Assembly (NCBI GenBank): GCA_026129385.1
Contig: JAHCIE010000228.1
Span: forward strand, 1-5,727
From: Anaerolineae bacterium
Lineage (GTDB): Bacteria > Chloroflexota > Anaerolineae > Epilineales > JAHCIE01
Reading direction: 5' to 3'
DNA: 5,727 nt
Shown: in pieces, positions 5,254-5,727 of the stretch
Numbering within the stretch: the stretch's first letter is position 1
Layout of the letters: each line of letters begins with the position of its first letter
Notes under the pieces: model-generated
The model's database searches: none
What the model was told of the DNA's origin: nothing
The model's input: the letters and a program-made list of their open reading frames with translations, nothing else
Made by a program: the position numbers and the translations under genes

Positions 5254-5260
5254 GGAAATG

Positions 5261-5313
5261 GCGTCACGTGGGTGACTCCCGTCGCCCGTTGGGCCAACGC
5301 CGCACGAGGAGGT
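5261..5313 (+). promoter_or_regulatory. Structured Hsp20 5' leader, possible RNA thermometer
   Basis: Three pairings are visible. GTCAC/GTGAC (5263-5267 and 5272-5276) can form a hairpin at the 5' end. CGTTG/CAACG (5287-5291 and 5295-5299) closes a 3-nt loop. CTCC-CGT (5276-5282) can pair with ACG-A-GGAG (5304-5311), occluding the Shine-Dalgarno with one bulged A. Small heat-shock genes are classic hosts of RNA thermometers. The ROSE and fourU signatures are absent, so this would be a non-canonical type. It is inference from pairing by eye. Confidence 0.35.
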
Positions 5314-5315
5314 GC

Positions 5316-5727
5316 ATGATGTTGCCCCGGTGGGAGCCTTTCCGCGAGATTGTCTCGCTGCGCGATGCTATTGACCGGCTGTTCGACGAGAGTGCAAGTC
5401 GCCCTCGCGGCTGGCTAACGTCATGGCAGACTGGAGTGGGTACGTTTCCACTGGATATCTATGAAGACGGCAACGATCTGGTCGTCGTCGCTTCTGCGCC
5501 CGGGTTCAAGCCCGACGACATCACGATCGAGATCCGTGACGACGTACTTACCTTCTCCGGCGAAGTACAGAGAGACACCCCGCGCCAAGACGAGAACTAT
5601 CATTTGCGCGAGCATCGCTATGGGCGCTTCGAGCGTTCCGTGATTCTGCCCTTCCCTGTCCGCGTAGCGCAGGCTGAAGCGGTCTTCGAATACGGCGTGA
5701 TCACGCTGACCTTGCCTAGAGAGGCAT
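5316..5727 (+). CDS. Hsp20/alpha-crystallin family small heat-shock protein, C-terminus beyond right edge
   Basis: 137 codons are present before the edge. The N-terminal arm (RWEPFREIVSLRDAIDRLF) leads into an alpha-crystallin domain from about residue 44. Its landmarks are FPLDIYEDGNDLVVVASAPG, FKPDDITIEIRDDVLTFSGE, the HLREHRYGRFERSVILPFPV segment, and the GVITLTLPRE strand at the end, the family's A-x-x-x-n-G-V-L-x-L-x-x-P signature. Only the last few residues, including any I-x-I tail motif, are missing. The protein is a cytoplasmic ATP-independent chaperone that holds unfolding proteins. Two consecutive in-frame ATGs exist: 5316 matches homolog N-termini best, while 5319 has better spacing (6 nt) from the GAGGAGG Shine-Dalgarno at 5306-5312. 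It has its own TATAAT promoter. Confidence 0.95.
   Translation, partial: MMLPRWEPFREIVSLRDAIDRLFDESASRPRGWLTSWQTGVGTFPLDIYEDGNDLVVVASAPGFKPDDITIEIRDDVLTFSGEVQRDTPRQDENYHLREHRYGRFERSVILPFPVRVAQAEAVFEYGVITLTLPREA

Noticed and set aside
5421..5615. Minus-strand 64-residue frame inside hsp20
   Set aside because: It is antisense to the clear alpha-crystallin coding sequence and has no features of its own.

Overview
This GC-rich window most likely comes from a member of the Chloroflexota. That is an inference from the Thr-Pro-rich linker of the secreted glycoside hydrolase, the RWEPFREIVSLRDAIDRLF-type start of the small heat-shock protein, and the general base composition. There is no rRNA or other marker gene to confirm it.

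Layout. Positions 1-2913 (minus strand, running off the left edge) hold a large secreted multidomain clan GH-A-type glycoside hydrolase of at least 971 residues. Positions 3068-3445 (minus) hold a small DUF123/COG1833 GIY-YIG-related protein. Divergent from it, 3507-4037 (plus) holds a glutaredoxin-PDZ fusion. Tail to tail with that gene, 4034-4606 (minus) holds a class I SAM-dependent methyltransferase. Then come about 700 bases with no long gene: a strong hairpin in the methyltransferase leader, a possible 24-residue membrane peptide (4837-4911, minus), and a TGTGA-N6-TCACA palindrome. Positions 5316-5727 (plus) hold an Hsp20 gene cut by the right edge, with its own TATAAT box and a structured leader.

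The main discovery is the plus-strand gene at 3507. Conventional gene calling would start it at ATG 3561 and give a headless 158-residue protein. Reading from ATG 3507, which has a good AGAGGAGA Shine-Dalgarno, gives a normal glutaredoxin N-terminus (VIVYSTST-x-PYC). An in-frame TGA at 3546-3548 lies exactly where the first, catalytic Cys of CPYC belongs. A perfect 8-bp hairpin with loop GUU starts 15 nt after that TGA, with its apical loop 23 nt after it. This fits the known bacterial SECIS layout. I interpret the gene as a selenoprotein, a Sec-glutaredoxin (UPYC) fused to an HtrA-like PDZ domain, 176 residues long. No selA/B/C/D gene lies in the window, so selenocysteine decoding by this organism remains to be shown.

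The genes do not form one obvious pathway. The redox/PDZ protein and Hsp20 both suggest stress or protein-quality functions, while the glycoside hydrolase is an extracellular polysaccharide-processing enzyme. The methyltransferase might act on a small or xenobiotic substrate, but nothing in the sequence fixes its target.
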